DNA of 64,000 nt from positions 22,954 to 86,953 of the forward strand of contig NZ_BOMW01000058.1 in assembly GCF_016862395.1 (NCBI RefSeq), read 5' to 3'. How positions within the stretch are numbered: the first letter of the stretch is position 1; each line of letters opens with the position of its first letter. Origin of the DNA: Actinoplanes siamensis. GTDB lineage: Bacteria; Actinomycetota; Actinomycetes; Mycobacteriales; Micromonosporaceae. Below the pieces are notes generated by a model, which made no database searches, was not told the DNA's origin, and was given only the letters and a program-made list of their open reading frames with translations. Position numbers and translations under genes: made by a program. Below, one piece after another: positions 20,310 through 29,200 of this stretch.

Positions 20310-21509
20310 CTAGACGGTCTTGCGCAGGCGCGCGTCGAGCCGGTCCCGCCCCGCGGGCGGGGTGAGTTTCGCGAACTTCTCCAGCGCGTCCCGGGCCTCG
20401 CCGGTCACGCCGGACGGGATCTGCACCTCGACCGTGACGATCAGGTCGCCGGACTGCCCCTCCTTGCGGGTCACCCCCTTGCCCCGGGCCCGCAGCTTGC
20501 GGCCGCTCGGCGTCCCCGCCGGCACCCGCAGCGTGACCGGGCTGTCCAGGGTGGGCACCCGCAGGTCGGTGCCGAGCACGGCCTCCGCCACGGAGATCGG
20601 AACAGTCAGCGTGAGGTCGTCCCCACTGCGCCCGAACAGGTCGTCGGGACGCACCTTGACCTGCACGTACAGGTCGCCGGCCGGGCCGCCCCGGTCGCCC
20701 GGCTCGCCGCGGCCGGACAGCCGGATCCGCTGTCCGTCCGCGACGCCGGCCGGGAACCGGACATTGATCGTCCGGCTCTTGGTGACGCCACCGGTGCCCC
20801 GGCACTCAGGGCACTTCTCGTCCACGATGCTGCCCGAGCCCTGGCACTCCCGGCACGGCTCGGAGAAGCTGAACGAGCCCTGGTTGCTGGAGATCAGGCC
20901 CGAGCCGTGGCATTTCGGGCAGGCGCGCGGCATGGTGCCGGGCTTGGCCCCGTTGCCGTGACAGGTGTCGCAGGCGCCGGGGGTGCGCAGCGTAAGCGGC
21001 AGGGTGGTGCCCCGCACGGCCTGCGTGAAGTCCAGCGTCACCTCGGTCTCCACGTCCCGGCCGCGCTGCGGGCCACGCCGCCCGGCCGGGTTCCCGGCGC
21101 CACCGCCGCCGGAGAAGATCGAGCTGAAGATGTCGGAGAAGCCGGTGCCGCCGAACCGGCGGTCGGCGCCGCCACCACCCGCGCCCGCCCCGCTGAACCC
21201 GCCGAACAGGTCGGACGGGTCGAACTGGGCGCCGCCGCCGGGCCGTCCCGCGCCGCGGCGGAACGCTCCGGAGCCGAACAGGGAGCGCATCTCGTCGTAC
21301 TCTTTGCGCTTCTTGTCGTCGGCCAGCACGTCGTACGCCTCGGACGCGGCCTTGAACTTCTCCTCCGCTTCCTTGTTCCCCGGATTGCGGTCGGGGTGCA
21401 GGTCGCGAGCGAGCTTCCGGTAGGCCTTCTTGATCTCGTCGGTTGAGGCCGACTTGGTCACGCCGAGCACGGCGTAGAAGTCCTTCTCGAGCCAGTCCTT
21501 CGAGCTCAC
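20310..21509 (-). CDS. dnaJ: Chaperone DnaJ
   Basis: A 399-residue type I Hsp40, the DnaK co-chaperone. Seen in order: J-domain (KDFYAVLGVTKSASTDEIKKAYRK with the HPD triad in DLHPDRNPG), a Gly/Phe-rich linker, four CxxCxGxG zinc repeats (CDTCHGNG, CPKCHGSG, CRECQGSG, CPECRGTG) and the C-terminal substrate-binding domains. The GTG start follows GAGGAGGGAGG. A perfect 16-bp hairpin separates it from grpE. Confidence 0.97.
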   Translation of the reverse strand: MSSKDWLEKDFYAVLGVTKSASTDEIKKAYRKLARDLHPDRNPGNKEAEEKFKAASEAYDVLADDKKRKEYDEMRSLFGSGAFRRGAGRPGGGAQFDPSDLFGGFSGAGAGGGGADRRFGGTGFSDIFSSIFSGGGGAGNPAGRRGPQRGRDVETEVTLDFTQAVRGTTLPLTLRTPGACDTCHGNGAKPGTMPRACPKCHGSGLISSNQGSFSFSEPCRECQGSGSIVDEKCPECRGTGGVTKSRTINVRFPAGVADGQRIRLSGRGEPGDRGGPAGDLYVQVKVRPDDLFGRSGDDLTLTVPISVAEAVLGTDLRVPTLDSPVTLRVPAGTPSGRKLRARGKGVTRKEGQSGDLIVTVEVQIPSGVTGEARDALEKFAKLTPPAGRDRLDARLRKTV

Positions 21510-21537
21510 TCGGCCTCCCTCCTCGACTGACGGGTGA

Positions 21538-21571
21538 GGTCCCGCCCACCGGCGAGCCGGTGGGCGGGACC
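21538..21571 (-). other. grpE-dnaJ intercistronic hairpin
   Basis: A perfect 16-bp GC-rich inverted repeat with a GA centre sits inside the operon, between grpE and dnaJ and 28 bp before the dnaJ start. It could attenuate transcription, or act as a processing or mRNA-stability element. Confidence 0.75.
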
Positions 21572-21582
21572 GGAAAGGAATC

Positions 21583-22185
21583 TCACTCCGGATCGGCGAC
21601 GGCGACCATCGCCGGGCGCAGCAGCCGCTCGCCCAGCGTGTAACCGCGGCGCATCACCTCGACGCAGGTCGGCTCCGTCACGTCCGCGGACGTCTGGTGC
21701 GCGACCGCCTCGTGGCGGTTCGGGTCGAACGGGTCGCCCTTCTCGCCGAACGCGACCAGGCCGAGCTTGCCGGTCGCCGCGGTGAGCTGCTCCGCCACCG
21801 AGGCGAACGGCCCGACCAGGTCACCGTGCTCACGGGCCCGGTCGATGTCGTCCAGCACCGGCAGCAGCGCGGTGAGCACCGCACCCGTGGTCTGCTCCGC
21901 GGCCGCACCCCGGTCGCGGTCCACCCGCTTGCGGTAGTTGGCGTACTCCGCGGTCACCCGCTGCAGGTCGTGGGTCCGCTCGTCGAGCTCGCCACGCAGC
22001 GCCGACAGCTCAGCGCCGAGGCCGGGCTTGGCCTCCTCGACCACCGGAGTCGTCTCCTCCTCCTCGGGCGCGCGGTGTGCGCCGCGCTTCTTCTGGGGAG
22101 CCTCGTCGGTCGTCGCGTCGGTCTCGCCCTGGATGACTTCGCGCTCGGTCGCCGGACCGCCGGTCTCGTCGTCCTTGGCACTCAC
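21583..22185 (-). CDS. grpE: Nucleotide exchange factor GrpE
   Basis: A 200-residue protein: an acidic disordered N-terminus, a long helix (ALRGELDERTHDLQRVTAEYANYRKRVDRDRG) and the beta-wing domain ending DPNRHEAVAHQTSADVTEPTCVEVMRRGYTLGERLLRPAMVAVA, the usual GrpE signature. It releases ADP from DnaK. The GTG at 22185 overlaps the dnaK stop codon by 4 bp (GTGA), indicating translational coupling. Confidence 0.95.
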   Translation of the reverse strand: MSAKDDETGGPATEREVIQGETDATTDEAPQKKRGAHRAPEEEETTPVVEEAKPGLGAELSALRGELDERTHDLQRVTAEYANYRKRVDRDRGAAAEQTTGAVLTALLPVLDDIDRAREHGDLVGPFASVAEQLTAATGKLGLVAFGEKGDPFDPNRHEAVAHQTSADVTEPTCVEVMRRGYTLGERLLRPAMVAVADPE

Positions 22186-24035
22186 TTCTTGTCGTCCTCC
22201 ACGATCTCGGCGTCCACGACGTCGTCGCCGCCGGCTGCCGGGCCCTGACCGGTCGCGCCACCCGGCGCGCCCTCGCCCCCGGGGCCGGCCTGCGGGGCCT
22301 CGCCCTGCGAGTAGAGCAGCGAGCCGGCCTCCTGGGAGACCTGCGACAGCCGCTCGTGCGCCGACTTGATCTTCTCGATGTCGGTGCCGCCGAGCGCGCC
22401 GCGGAGCTCGCCGAGCGCCTCGCCGATCTTGTTCTTGCTGTCCTCGGGGAGCTTGTCGCCGCTCTCCGCCAGGAACTTCTCGGTCTGCCACTGGAGCTGC
22501 TCGGCCAGGTTGCGGGCCTCCGCGTCCTCACGCCGCTTCTTGTCGTCCTCGGCGTGCGACTCGGCGTCGCGCATCATCCGCTCGATGTCCTCCTTCGGCA
22601 GCGCGGAGCCGCCGGTGATGGTCATCTTCTGCTCCTTGCCGGTGCCCAGGTCCTTGGCGGACACGTGCACGATGCCGTTCGCGTCGATGTCGAAGGAGAC
22701 CTCGATCTGCGGAACGCCGCGCGGCGCCGGCGCGATGCCGGACAGCTCGAAGGTGCCGAGCTTCTTGTTGTACGCCGCCATCTCGCGCTCACCCTGGTAG
22801 ACCTGGATCAGCACGGAGGGCTGGTTGTCGTCCGCCGTGGTGTAGACCTCGGAGCGGTGCGCCGGGATGGTGGTGTTGCGCTCCACCAGCTTGTGCATGA
22901 TGCCGCCCTTGGTCTCGATGCCCAGCGACAGCGGGGTGACATCGAGCAGCAGGACGTCCTTGACCTCGCCCTTGAGCACGCCGGCCTGCAGGGCGGCGCC
23001 GACCGCGACGACCTCGTCCGGGTTGACGCCCTTGTTCGGCTCCTTGCCGGTCAGGCTCTTGACCAGCTCGGTCACCGCCGGCATACGGGTCGAGCCACCG
23101 ACCAGGATGACGTGGTCGATGTCGGCCAGCTTGACGTCGGCGTCCTTGATCGCGGACTCGAACGGGCCCTTGCAGCGGTCCAGCAGGTCCTGCGTCATGC
23201 GCTGGAACTCGGCCCGGGACAGCGAGGTGTCCAGGTGCAGCGGGCCGTTCGCCCCGGCGGTGATGTAGGGCAGGTTGATGCTGGTGGTGGTGGCCGCGGA
23301 GAGCTCGATCTTGGCCTTCTCGGCGGCCTCGCGCAGACGCTGCAGGGCCATCTTGTCCTGGGACAGGTCGATGCCGTGCTCGCCGCGGAAGGTCTTCACC
23401 AGGTGGTCGATGATCCGCTGGTCCCAGTCGTCCCCACCGAGGTGGTTGTCACCGGAGGTGGACTTGACCTCGATGACGCCGTCGCCCAGCTCCAGCAGGG
23501 AGACGTCGAAGGTGCCGCCACCCAGGTCGAAGACCAGGACGGTCTGCTCCTTGGAGCCCTTGTCCAGGCCGTAGGCCAGCGCCGCCGCGGTCGGCTCGTT
23601 CACGATCCGCAGGACGTTGAGGCCCGCGATCTCGCCGGCCTCCTTGGTGGCCTGCCGCTGGGCGTCGTTGAAGTACGCCGGGACGGTGATGACCGCGTCG
23701 GCGATCTGCTCGCCCAGGTAGGCCTCGGCGTCGCGCTTGAGCTTCATCAGCACCCGCGCGGAGATCTCCTGCGGGGTGTACTTCTTGCCGTCGATGTCGA
23801 TCGACCAGTTGGTGCCGACCTCCCGCTTGACCGAGCGGATCGTCCGGTCCGGGTTGGTGACCGCCTGGCGCTTGGCGACCTCGCCGACAAGCACCTCGCC
23901 GTTGCGGGCGAAGGCGACGATCGACGGCGTCGTCCGGGAGCCCTCCGCGTTGGCGATGACGGTGGGCTCGCCTCCTTCCAGAACGCTGACGCAGGAGTTC
24001 GTGGTGCCGAGGTCGATGCCGACCGCACGTGCCAT
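22182..24035 (-). CDS. dnaK: Chaperone DnaK (Hsp70)
   Basis: A 617-residue Hsp70. Seen are VGIDLGTTNSCVSVLEGG, VITVPAYFNDAQRQATK, RIVNEPTAAALAYGLDK, VFDLGGGTFDVSLLE and VILVGGSTRMPAV in the nucleotide-binding domain, the hydrophobic linker DVLLLDVTPLSLGIET, and a Gly/Pro-rich C-terminus. The ATG follows GAGGAACACC. It heads the dnaK-grpE-dnaJ-hspR operon; two HAIR sites upstream indicate HspR repression with feedback through DnaK. Confidence 0.98.
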   Translation of the reverse strand: MARAVGIDLGTTNSCVSVLEGGEPTVIANAEGSRTTPSIVAFARNGEVLVGEVAKRQAVTNPDRTIRSVKREVGTNWSIDIDGKKYTPQEISARVLMKLKRDAEAYLGEQIADAVITVPAYFNDAQRQATKEAGEIAGLNVLRIVNEPTAAALAYGLDKGSKEQTVLVFDLGGGTFDVSLLELGDGVIEVKSTSGDNHLGGDDWDQRIIDHLVKTFRGEHGIDLSQDKMALQRLREAAEKAKIELSAATTTSINLPYITAGANGPLHLDTSLSRAEFQRMTQDLLDRCKGPFESAIKDADVKLADIDHVILVGGSTRMPAVTELVKSLTGKEPNKGVNPDEVVAVGAALQAGVLKGEVKDVLLLDVTPLSLGIETKGGIMHKLVERNTTIPAHRSEVYTTADDNQPSVLIQVYQGEREMAAYNKKLGTFELSGIAPAPRGVPQIEVSFDIDANGIVHVSAKDLGTGKEQKMTITGGSALPKEDIERMMRDAESHAEDDKKRREDAEARNLAEQLQWQTEKFLAESGDKLPEDSKNKIGEALGELRGALGGTDIEKIKSAHERLSQVSQEAGSLLYSQGEAPQAGPGGEGAPGGATGQGPAAGGDDVVDAEIVEDDKK

Positions 24036-24069
24036 GGTGTTCCTCGCTTCGTAACCGGCTTGGTACAGG

Positions 24070-24090
24070 GTTGAGTGGAACCGACTCAAT
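24070..24090. promoter_or_regulatory. HAIR operator 1 of dnaK
   Basis: GTTGAGT, exactly 7 nt, then ACTCAAT, located 35 bp upstream of the dnaK start. It matches the HspR consensus with one change per arm. Confidence 0.88.
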
Positions 24091-24097
24091 GATGCCA

Positions 24098-24113
24098 CGG
24101 GGTCGCGACCCCG
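24098..24113. promoter_or_regulatory. Perfect 16-bp palindrome between HAIR sites
   Basis: CGGGGTCGCGACCCCG is perfectly self-complementary and lies between the two HAIR sites, in the dnaK promoter region. No known binding protein is assigned. Confidence 0.55.
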
Positions 24114-24123
24114 CCAAATCAAA

Positions 24124-24144
24124 GTTGAGCCGAGGAGACGCAAG
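24124..24144. promoter_or_regulatory. HAIR operator 2 of dnaK (imperfect)
   Basis: GTTGAGC, 7 nt, ACGCAAG: the same arm spacing as the consensus, with two changes in the left arm and one in the right. Its centre is 54 bp from that of the first site, about five helical turns. Confidence 0.65.
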
Positions 24145-24248
24145 TCGAGCGCTGAACGCCCTTACCCCGCGGAAAACCTCTGTACCTGTCCGGTCACGGC
24201 ACACCGGTACCCGTTGCTCGCCCTGGATAGATCGTGCACGCTTTATCC

Positions 24249-26156
24249 GTGACGACGCACGGAGAGGCGGTCGGTCCGTCGGCCCCATCCGCCGTCCCCG
24301 CCACAACGAACAAGAAAGATCAGGTCAACTCGGCTGCCGCAGGCGCCGGCCCGGCGCGAGCAGACATTGTTGATCGTACGGGGCAGGGCCTGACCCGTCC
24401 CGCGAACAAGGAGAACGGCATCACCGCACCGGTCGCACCTCCACCCGCCGTGGGCAGGCTCGCGGCGGCACTGAGCCGATTGCGGGCGGCACTCGGCACG
24501 GTCTCCTACCCGCTGCTGCTGCCCTCCGCCGAGGAGGCCCAGCGGGTCGGTTCCGCCCTGCTCGCCCAGATCGACGACTATCTGCTGCCCCGGCTCGCCC
24601 GGCTCGACGCGCCACTGCTCGTGGTGGTCGGCGGCTCCACCGGCGCCGGCAAGTCGACCCTGGTCAACAGCCTGATCCAGGAGACCGTGACGACGGCCGG
24701 CGTGCTGCGCCCGACCACCCGCTCGCCGGTGCTGGTCGCCCACCCGGAGAACCTGGGCTGGTTCGAGCAGCCACACCTGCTGCCCGGGCTGATCCGCACC
24801 GTCAAGACCAGCGACGACCCGAACTCGCTGCAGGTGATCGGCGCCCGGGGCATCGGCCCGGGTGTGGCCCTGCTCGACGCGCCGGACGTCGACTCGGTGG
24901 TCGACCACAACCGCAAGCTCGCCGCCCAACTGCTGGCCGCGGCCGACCTGTGGCTGTTCGTCACCACCGCCGCGCGGTACGCCGACGCGGTGCCGTGGGA
25001 ACTGCTCAAGACCGCCCGGCTGCGCGGCACGGTGATCGCCCTGGTGCTGGACCGGGTGCCGCTGGACGCGGCGGCCGAGATCTCCGCGCACCTGGGCGAG
25101 ATGCTGACCCAGCACGACCTCGGCTCCGCCCCGCTGTTCGTGCTGCCGGAGACCGAGCTGGACGCCCGCGGCCTGCTCCCGGCCCCGGTGATTCAACCCA
25201 TGCAGCAGTGGTTCGCCCAGCTCTCGGCCGATCCGCAAGCGCGCGACGCGGTGGCCCGGCAGACCCTCGACGGGGCGCTGGCGGCACTGGTCCCGGCCGT
25301 GGAGGGCCTGGCCGAGGCGGCCGACGACCAGGAACGAGCGGCCCAGGCACTGGACGAGCGGGTCGACGGGGCCTACCGCACGGCCAAACGGACCGTCCGG
25401 GACGGCCTGGAGGACGGCCGGCTGCTCCGCGGCGAGGTGCTGGCCCGCTGGCAGGAATTCGTCGGCACCGGCGAGCTCGTGCGGACGCTGGAATCCCGGG
25501 TCGGCGCCCTCCGGGACAAACTCGTCGCCGCCGTCACCGGCCGCCCCGAGCCCAGCCGCAACCTGCGGATCGCGCTGGAGTCCCAGCTGGTCACCCTGCT
25601 GCGCGGGGTGGCGGCGGACGCCGCCGAGCAGGCCTACGCGGCCTGGCAGGCGTTTCCGGCCGGCGAGGCGCTGCTGCTGCCGGAGCTGAAGAGGGCCTCC
25701 GAGAGCCTGCCGAGTCGCGCCGACCGGATGGTCCGCGACTGGCAGAAATGGGTGCTGGACCTGGTGCGGCGGGAAAGCGGCGACAAGCGCTCGGTGGCCC
25801 GCGGCGCGGCGTACGCGGTGAACGGCGCCGGTCTGGCCGTGATGGTCGCGGTGTTCACCTCGACCGCGTTCATCCCGACCGGGCTGGAGGTCGCGGTCGG
25901 CGCCGGCACCACCGTCGCGGCGCAGAAAGTGCTCGAGGCGGTCTTCGGCGACCAGGCGATCCGTACTCTGGCGGCACGGGCCCGCACCGAGCTGGTCGCC
26001 CGCTTCGACGAACTGCTCGACGCCGAGGCGGAGCGGTACACGAGGCAGACCGCCGCCGTGCGCCGCGAGGCGGAACCCGGCACACTGTTGCGCCGAGCCG
26101 CCGCAGAGGTGGAGAGCGCCAGGAAGGACATAGCGTTGACCGGATCGGGGTCATGA
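24249..26156 (+). CDS. Dynamin-like GTPase, first of a coupled pair
   Basis: A 635-residue GTPase with P-loop GGSTGAGKST (about residues 127-136), a switch-like RPTTRSPVL, a G3-like LLDAPDVDSV and a helical stalk with a hydrophobic stretch near the end (GLAVMVAVFTSTAFIPTGLEVAVGAGTTVAA). The first 60 residues are low-complexity. It overlaps the next GTPase by 4 bp. Two adjacent dynamin-like genes recall Streptomyces DynA/DynB (division membrane remodelling) and mycobacterial IniA/IniC; that parallel is inference. No Shine-Dalgarno is visible; GTG 24234 is an alternative start. It diverges from dnaK. Confidence 0.8.
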   Translation: MTTHGEAVGPSAPSAVPATTNKKDQVNSAAAGAGPARADIVDRTGQGLTRPANKENGITAPVAPPPAVGRLAAALSRLRAALGTVSYPLLLPSAEEAQRVGSALLAQIDDYLLPRLARLDAPLLVVVGGSTGAGKSTLVNSLIQETVTTAGVLRPTTRSPVLVAHPENLGWFEQPHLLPGLIRTVKTSDDPNSLQVIGARGIGPGVALLDAPDVDSVVDHNRKLAAQLLAAADLWLFVTTAARYADAVPWELLKTARLRGTVIALVLDRVPLDAAAEISAHLGEMLTQHDLGSAPLFVLPETELDARGLLPAPVIQPMQQWFAQLSADPQARDAVARQTLDGALAALVPAVEGLAEAADDQERAAQALDERVDGAYRTAKRTVRDGLEDGRLLRGEVLARWQEFVGTGELVRTLESRVGALRDKLVAAVTGRPEPSRNLRIALESQLVTLLRGVAADAAEQAYAAWQAFPAGEALLLPELKRASESLPSRADRMVRDWQKWVLDLVRRESGDKRSVARGAAYAVNGAGLAVMVAVFTSTAFIPTGLEVAVGAGTTVAAQKVLEAVFGDQAIRTLAARARTELVARFDELLDAEAERYTRQTAAVRREAEPGTLLRRAAAEVESARKDIALTGSGS

Positions 26157-27820
26157 GTCTGGTGGAAAAGGTGCGCGACACCGATCGGGTGGACGCCGAG
26201 GCGCTGACCCGGCGGCTGGAGGCGATGACCCGGTTCCTGCGGCTGGTCGACCCGTACCTGCCCGACAGCGAGTTGGTGACCGCGCACACCGTCGTGGAAC
26301 GGGCCAGTGGGCGGCTCACCCTGTCGCTCGAGCACACCGTGGTGGCGCTCGCCGGCAGCACCGGCAGCGGCAAGTCCAGCCTGTTCAACGCGCTGGCCCG
26401 GTTCAAGCTGTCACCGGTCGGGGTGCGCCGGCCGACCACCGGCACCGCGCACGCCGTGGTCTGGGGCCCGCTGGAGCCGGCGAACCGGCTGCTCGACTGG
26501 ATCGGCGTGCTGCCCCGGCAGCGGTTCGTCCGGGAGAGCGCGCTGGACGGTGACGACGAGGCCGCGCTGCGCGGGCTGGTTTTGCTCGACCTGCCGGACT
26601 TCGACTCGGTCGAGCGCGCCCACCAATTGGAGGTGGACCGGCTGCTCGGGCTGGTCGACCAGATCGTCTGGGTGGTCGACCCGCAGAAGTACGGCGACCG
26701 GATCCTGCACCAGGCCTACCTCTCCCAGTTCAGCACGCACGCCGGGGTCACCATCGTGGTGCTGAACCAGGCCGACCGGCTCAACGCGCCGGACACCGAG
26801 ATGGTGCTGCGCGACCTGCGGCGGCTGCTGGACGAGGACGGGCTGGCCGAGGCGCCGGTGCTGGCCTCCTCGGCGAAACAGCCCGGCATGCTGGGCGATC
26901 TGCGCGACGCCCTGGAGTCGACAGTGGCCGACCGGCAGGCCGCGCTGCGCCGCCTCGCCGCCGACCTGGACGCGGCAGGTGAGGATCTGGCCGCCATGAT
27001 GGGCCCCCCGGCCGCCGAGGACGAGGTGGACCGGGCGACCGTGCGGCAGCTGACCGACGCGCTCGCGGCCTCCGCCGGCGTGCCCGCGGTGGCCGACGCC
27101 GCGGCCGCGGCATACCGGCGCCGTGCCGCCGTGGCCACCGGCTGGCCGCTGGTCCGCGGCCTGCGCCGGCTGCGCCCCGACCCGCTGCGCAAGCTGCACC
27201 TCGGGACGAAGCCGGAGACCGACGCGGTCTCCACGGACATCGTCCCGCGTACCTCCCTGCCGGAGGCCGACGCCGCACAGAAGTCCGCGGTGGGCCTCTC
27301 GGTACGCGCGGTCGCCACCCGCGCCGCGGCGCCGCTGCCCGAGATCTGGGCGCCCGCGCTCAACGACGCCGCCCGTTCCAAGGCCGGCGACCTGCCGGAC
27401 GCGCTGGACAAGGCGATCGCCCGGACCGACCTGGACGCCGAGAGGCATCCGCTCTGGTGGCGGGTGGCCGGCGCGCTGCAGTGGGTGCTGCTCGCCGCCG
27501 CCACGGCCGGCCTGATCTGGCTGGTGCTGGGATACGCGATGAGCGCCCTCCGACTGCCCGACATCGGCGGCCCCGAGGTCGGCTCGGTGCCCCTGGCGAC
27601 CGTGCTGCTGCTCGGCGGGCTGGCCGCCGGGCTGCTGGTCTGGCTGCTGCTGAAACCACTCGTCGAGGCCGGTGGGCGGCGCGCCCGCCGGCGCGCCGAG
27701 CAGCGGTTGCGGGCCGCGGTCACCGACGTCGGCCGTGAATACGTGGTCGCGCCGGTGCGTGAGGTGCTGAACGCGTACGCCCAGGCTCGCGAGGCGCTCG
27801 GCGTGGTGCGATCGGAGTAG
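26153..27820 (+). CDS. Dynamin-like GTPase, second of a coupled pair
   Basis: A 555-residue GTPase with P-loop AGSTGSGKSSL (about residues 66-76), RRPTTGTAHAVVWG, the G3-like DLPDFDSV, and VVLNQADRL resembling the N/TKxD specificity motif. A long helical region follows, with two C-terminal transmembrane helices (about 443-464, LQWVLLAAATAGLIWLVLGY, and 483-506, LATVLLLGGLAAGLLVWLLL). The ATG lies within the stop of the preceding gene (ATGA). The two proteins probably act as a heteromeric membrane-bound complex. Confidence 0.82.
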   Translation: MSLVEKVRDTDRVDAEALTRRLEAMTRFLRLVDPYLPDSELVTAHTVVERASGRLTLSLEHTVVALAGSTGSGKSSLFNALARFKLSPVGVRRPTTGTAHAVVWGPLEPANRLLDWIGVLPRQRFVRESALDGDDEAALRGLVLLDLPDFDSVERAHQLEVDRLLGLVDQIVWVVDPQKYGDRILHQAYLSQFSTHAGVTIVVLNQADRLNAPDTEMVLRDLRRLLDEDGLAEAPVLASSAKQPGMLGDLRDALESTVADRQAALRRLAADLDAAGEDLAAMMGPPAAEDEVDRATVRQLTDALAASAGVPAVADAAAAAYRRRAAVATGWPLVRGLRRLRPDPLRKLHLGTKPETDAVSTDIVPRTSLPEADAAQKSAVGLSVRAVATRAAAPLPEIWAPALNDAARSKAGDLPDALDKAIARTDLDAERHPLWWRVAGALQWVLLAAATAGLIWLVLGYAMSALRLPDIGGPEVGSVPLATVLLLGGLAAGLLVWLLLKPLVEAGGRRARRRAEQRLRAAVTDVGREYVVAPVREVLNAYAQAREALGVVRSE

Positions 27821-27855
27821 TTCGGTGAACCTGCCGCGAGCGGTAGGCTCGCGGC

Positions 27856-29061
27856 ATGCCGGCACCCCAGAGCGTGTACGAGGCGGTGCTGCACGCGGCC
27901 CGCGACGTGATCAAGCTGGGCAGCGCGCTGGACGCCGAGATGCTCGGAACAGCGCTGCTGGGCAGCGTCTACGCGGTCGCTCCGGGCGACCGGGCGACAG
28001 CTGTCCGGGACTTCGTGGGTGACTTCCTGGCCGCCACCGAGCAGCGGCCCGAGCCGGCCACCACGACCATCCGCGACGTGTTCGCGACCCTGGTGCCGGA
28101 CGCGCCCGGCGCCGACCGGGTGAGACACGACCCGCGAGGCCCGTCCTGGGCCGGGCAGCTGGGACGGGTCCGGCCGACCGGGTGTCACGCCTACGGCGAC
28201 GTGTACGGGGACCAGACGTCGTACCTGGTCACCTTCGCCTACGAGGACGACGACCAGGGCGGTCCCGAACACGCCGTGGTGGTCCTGATCGACCACAACA
28301 TCGGCATCGTCAAGGACGTCTTCGTCGCGGCCTCCGCCGACCGCATCCTCGACCAGGTGCGCACGGTCTGCGAGCAGGACGAGCTGACCTGGTTCCGGGA
28401 CGAGGACCCGGGCCGGCTGCGCGACGAGGTGGACCGGCATCTGGAGTTCACCGACGAGCTCGGCGAGCTGCCCGCGGACGGCTCGCTGGCCACCGACCGG
28501 GCGCTGGCCGCGGCCCGCCTGGGGCTGCTGCCGGCGCCCACCGTGCCGCCGCTCGCCGAGCCGGCCGGGCCGAACGCGGCCGAGCTGATGCGCGACTTCC
28601 TGGCCTCGCCGGAGGCCGCCCGTGCCGGGCTGAGCGGGCCGGACGCGGACCAGCCCTCGCTGCAGTTCTGCCTCGGCCTGCTGTTCGACCACGCGGCCAC
28701 CCTGCCCGGCGGCGACCCGCTGCACTGGAGCCCGGCGGTGGCCGGCCTGTTCCTGCTGGACTGGGTGCACCGGCGGGCGGTGCTGGACATCGACGACGCG
28801 GCGATGCTGCCCCGGGTGGTGCGGGCCTGGTCGGCCTATGCGACCTGGCGGCGCGGTCTGCCGCCGGCCGCGGTGGCGGAGACCGAGGCCGAGGTGGAGA
28901 AGCTGGTGCCGGAGTTCGCCCGGCTCTACAGCACGGGTGAGCGGCGCAGCCCGGCTACCGCGGCGGTGGCGCAGCTGATCGCCGAAGGCGTGGACCCGAA
29001 CGACTCGGACGCGATAGACGCCTGGCTGCAGGCCAACCGCGACCGTCTCGGCGACGACTGA
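27856..29061 (+). CDS. Hypothetical protein
   Basis: A 401-residue soluble protein, starting MPAPQSVYEAVLHAARDVIK. Its middle has a beta-rich stretch (GCHAYGDVYGDQTSYLVTFAYEDD ... AVVVLIDHNIGIVKDVFVAA) and its C-terminal half is helical, ending VDPNDSDAIDAWLQANRDRLGDD. I do not recognise the family with confidence. TAGGCT lies 6 nt before the ATG, which suggests a leaderless transcript separate from the GTPase pair 35 bp upstream. A hairpin follows about 100 bp downstream. Confidence 0.75.
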   Translation: MPAPQSVYEAVLHAARDVIKLGSALDAEMLGTALLGSVYAVAPGDRATAVRDFVGDFLAATEQRPEPATTTIRDVFATLVPDAPGADRVRHDPRGPSWAGQLGRVRPTGCHAYGDVYGDQTSYLVTFAYEDDDQGGPEHAVVVLIDHNIGIVKDVFVAASADRILDQVRTVCEQDELTWFRDEDPGRLRDEVDRHLEFTDELGELPADGSLATDRALAAARLGLLPAPTVPPLAEPAGPNAAELMRDFLASPEAARAGLSGPDADQPSLQFCLGLLFDHAATLPGGDPLHWSPAVAGLFLLDWVHRRAVLDIDDAAMLPRVVRAWSAYATWRRGLPPAAVAETEAEVEKLVPEFARLYSTGERRSPATAAVAQLIAEGVDPNDSDAIDAWLQANRDRLGDD

Positions 29062-29162
29062 CGCTCCTGCTCCCACGCGCCACGAGGCCGGCCTGCGCCG
29101 GTCAAGGGCGACGAGCACCGGCCCGAGCCGTCCAGCTGGGCCTGGTGGTGGTCATGGAGCAC

Positions 29163-29184
29163 TTCCACAGCCGCCACTGTGGAA
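29163..29184. terminator. Hairpin between convergent genes
   Basis: TTCCACAG, 6 nt, CTGTGGAA: a perfect 8-bp stem between the rightward gene ending at 29061 and the leftward gene ending at 29201. Confidence 0.55.
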
Positions 29185-29200
29185 AGCCCGCGCGCCCGAG

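Noticed and set aside
24121..24144. Third HAIR site as a chance match
   Set aside because: I considered discarding it because three arm positions differ from consensus, but kept it at lower confidence: the spacer is exact and it is five helical turns from site 1.
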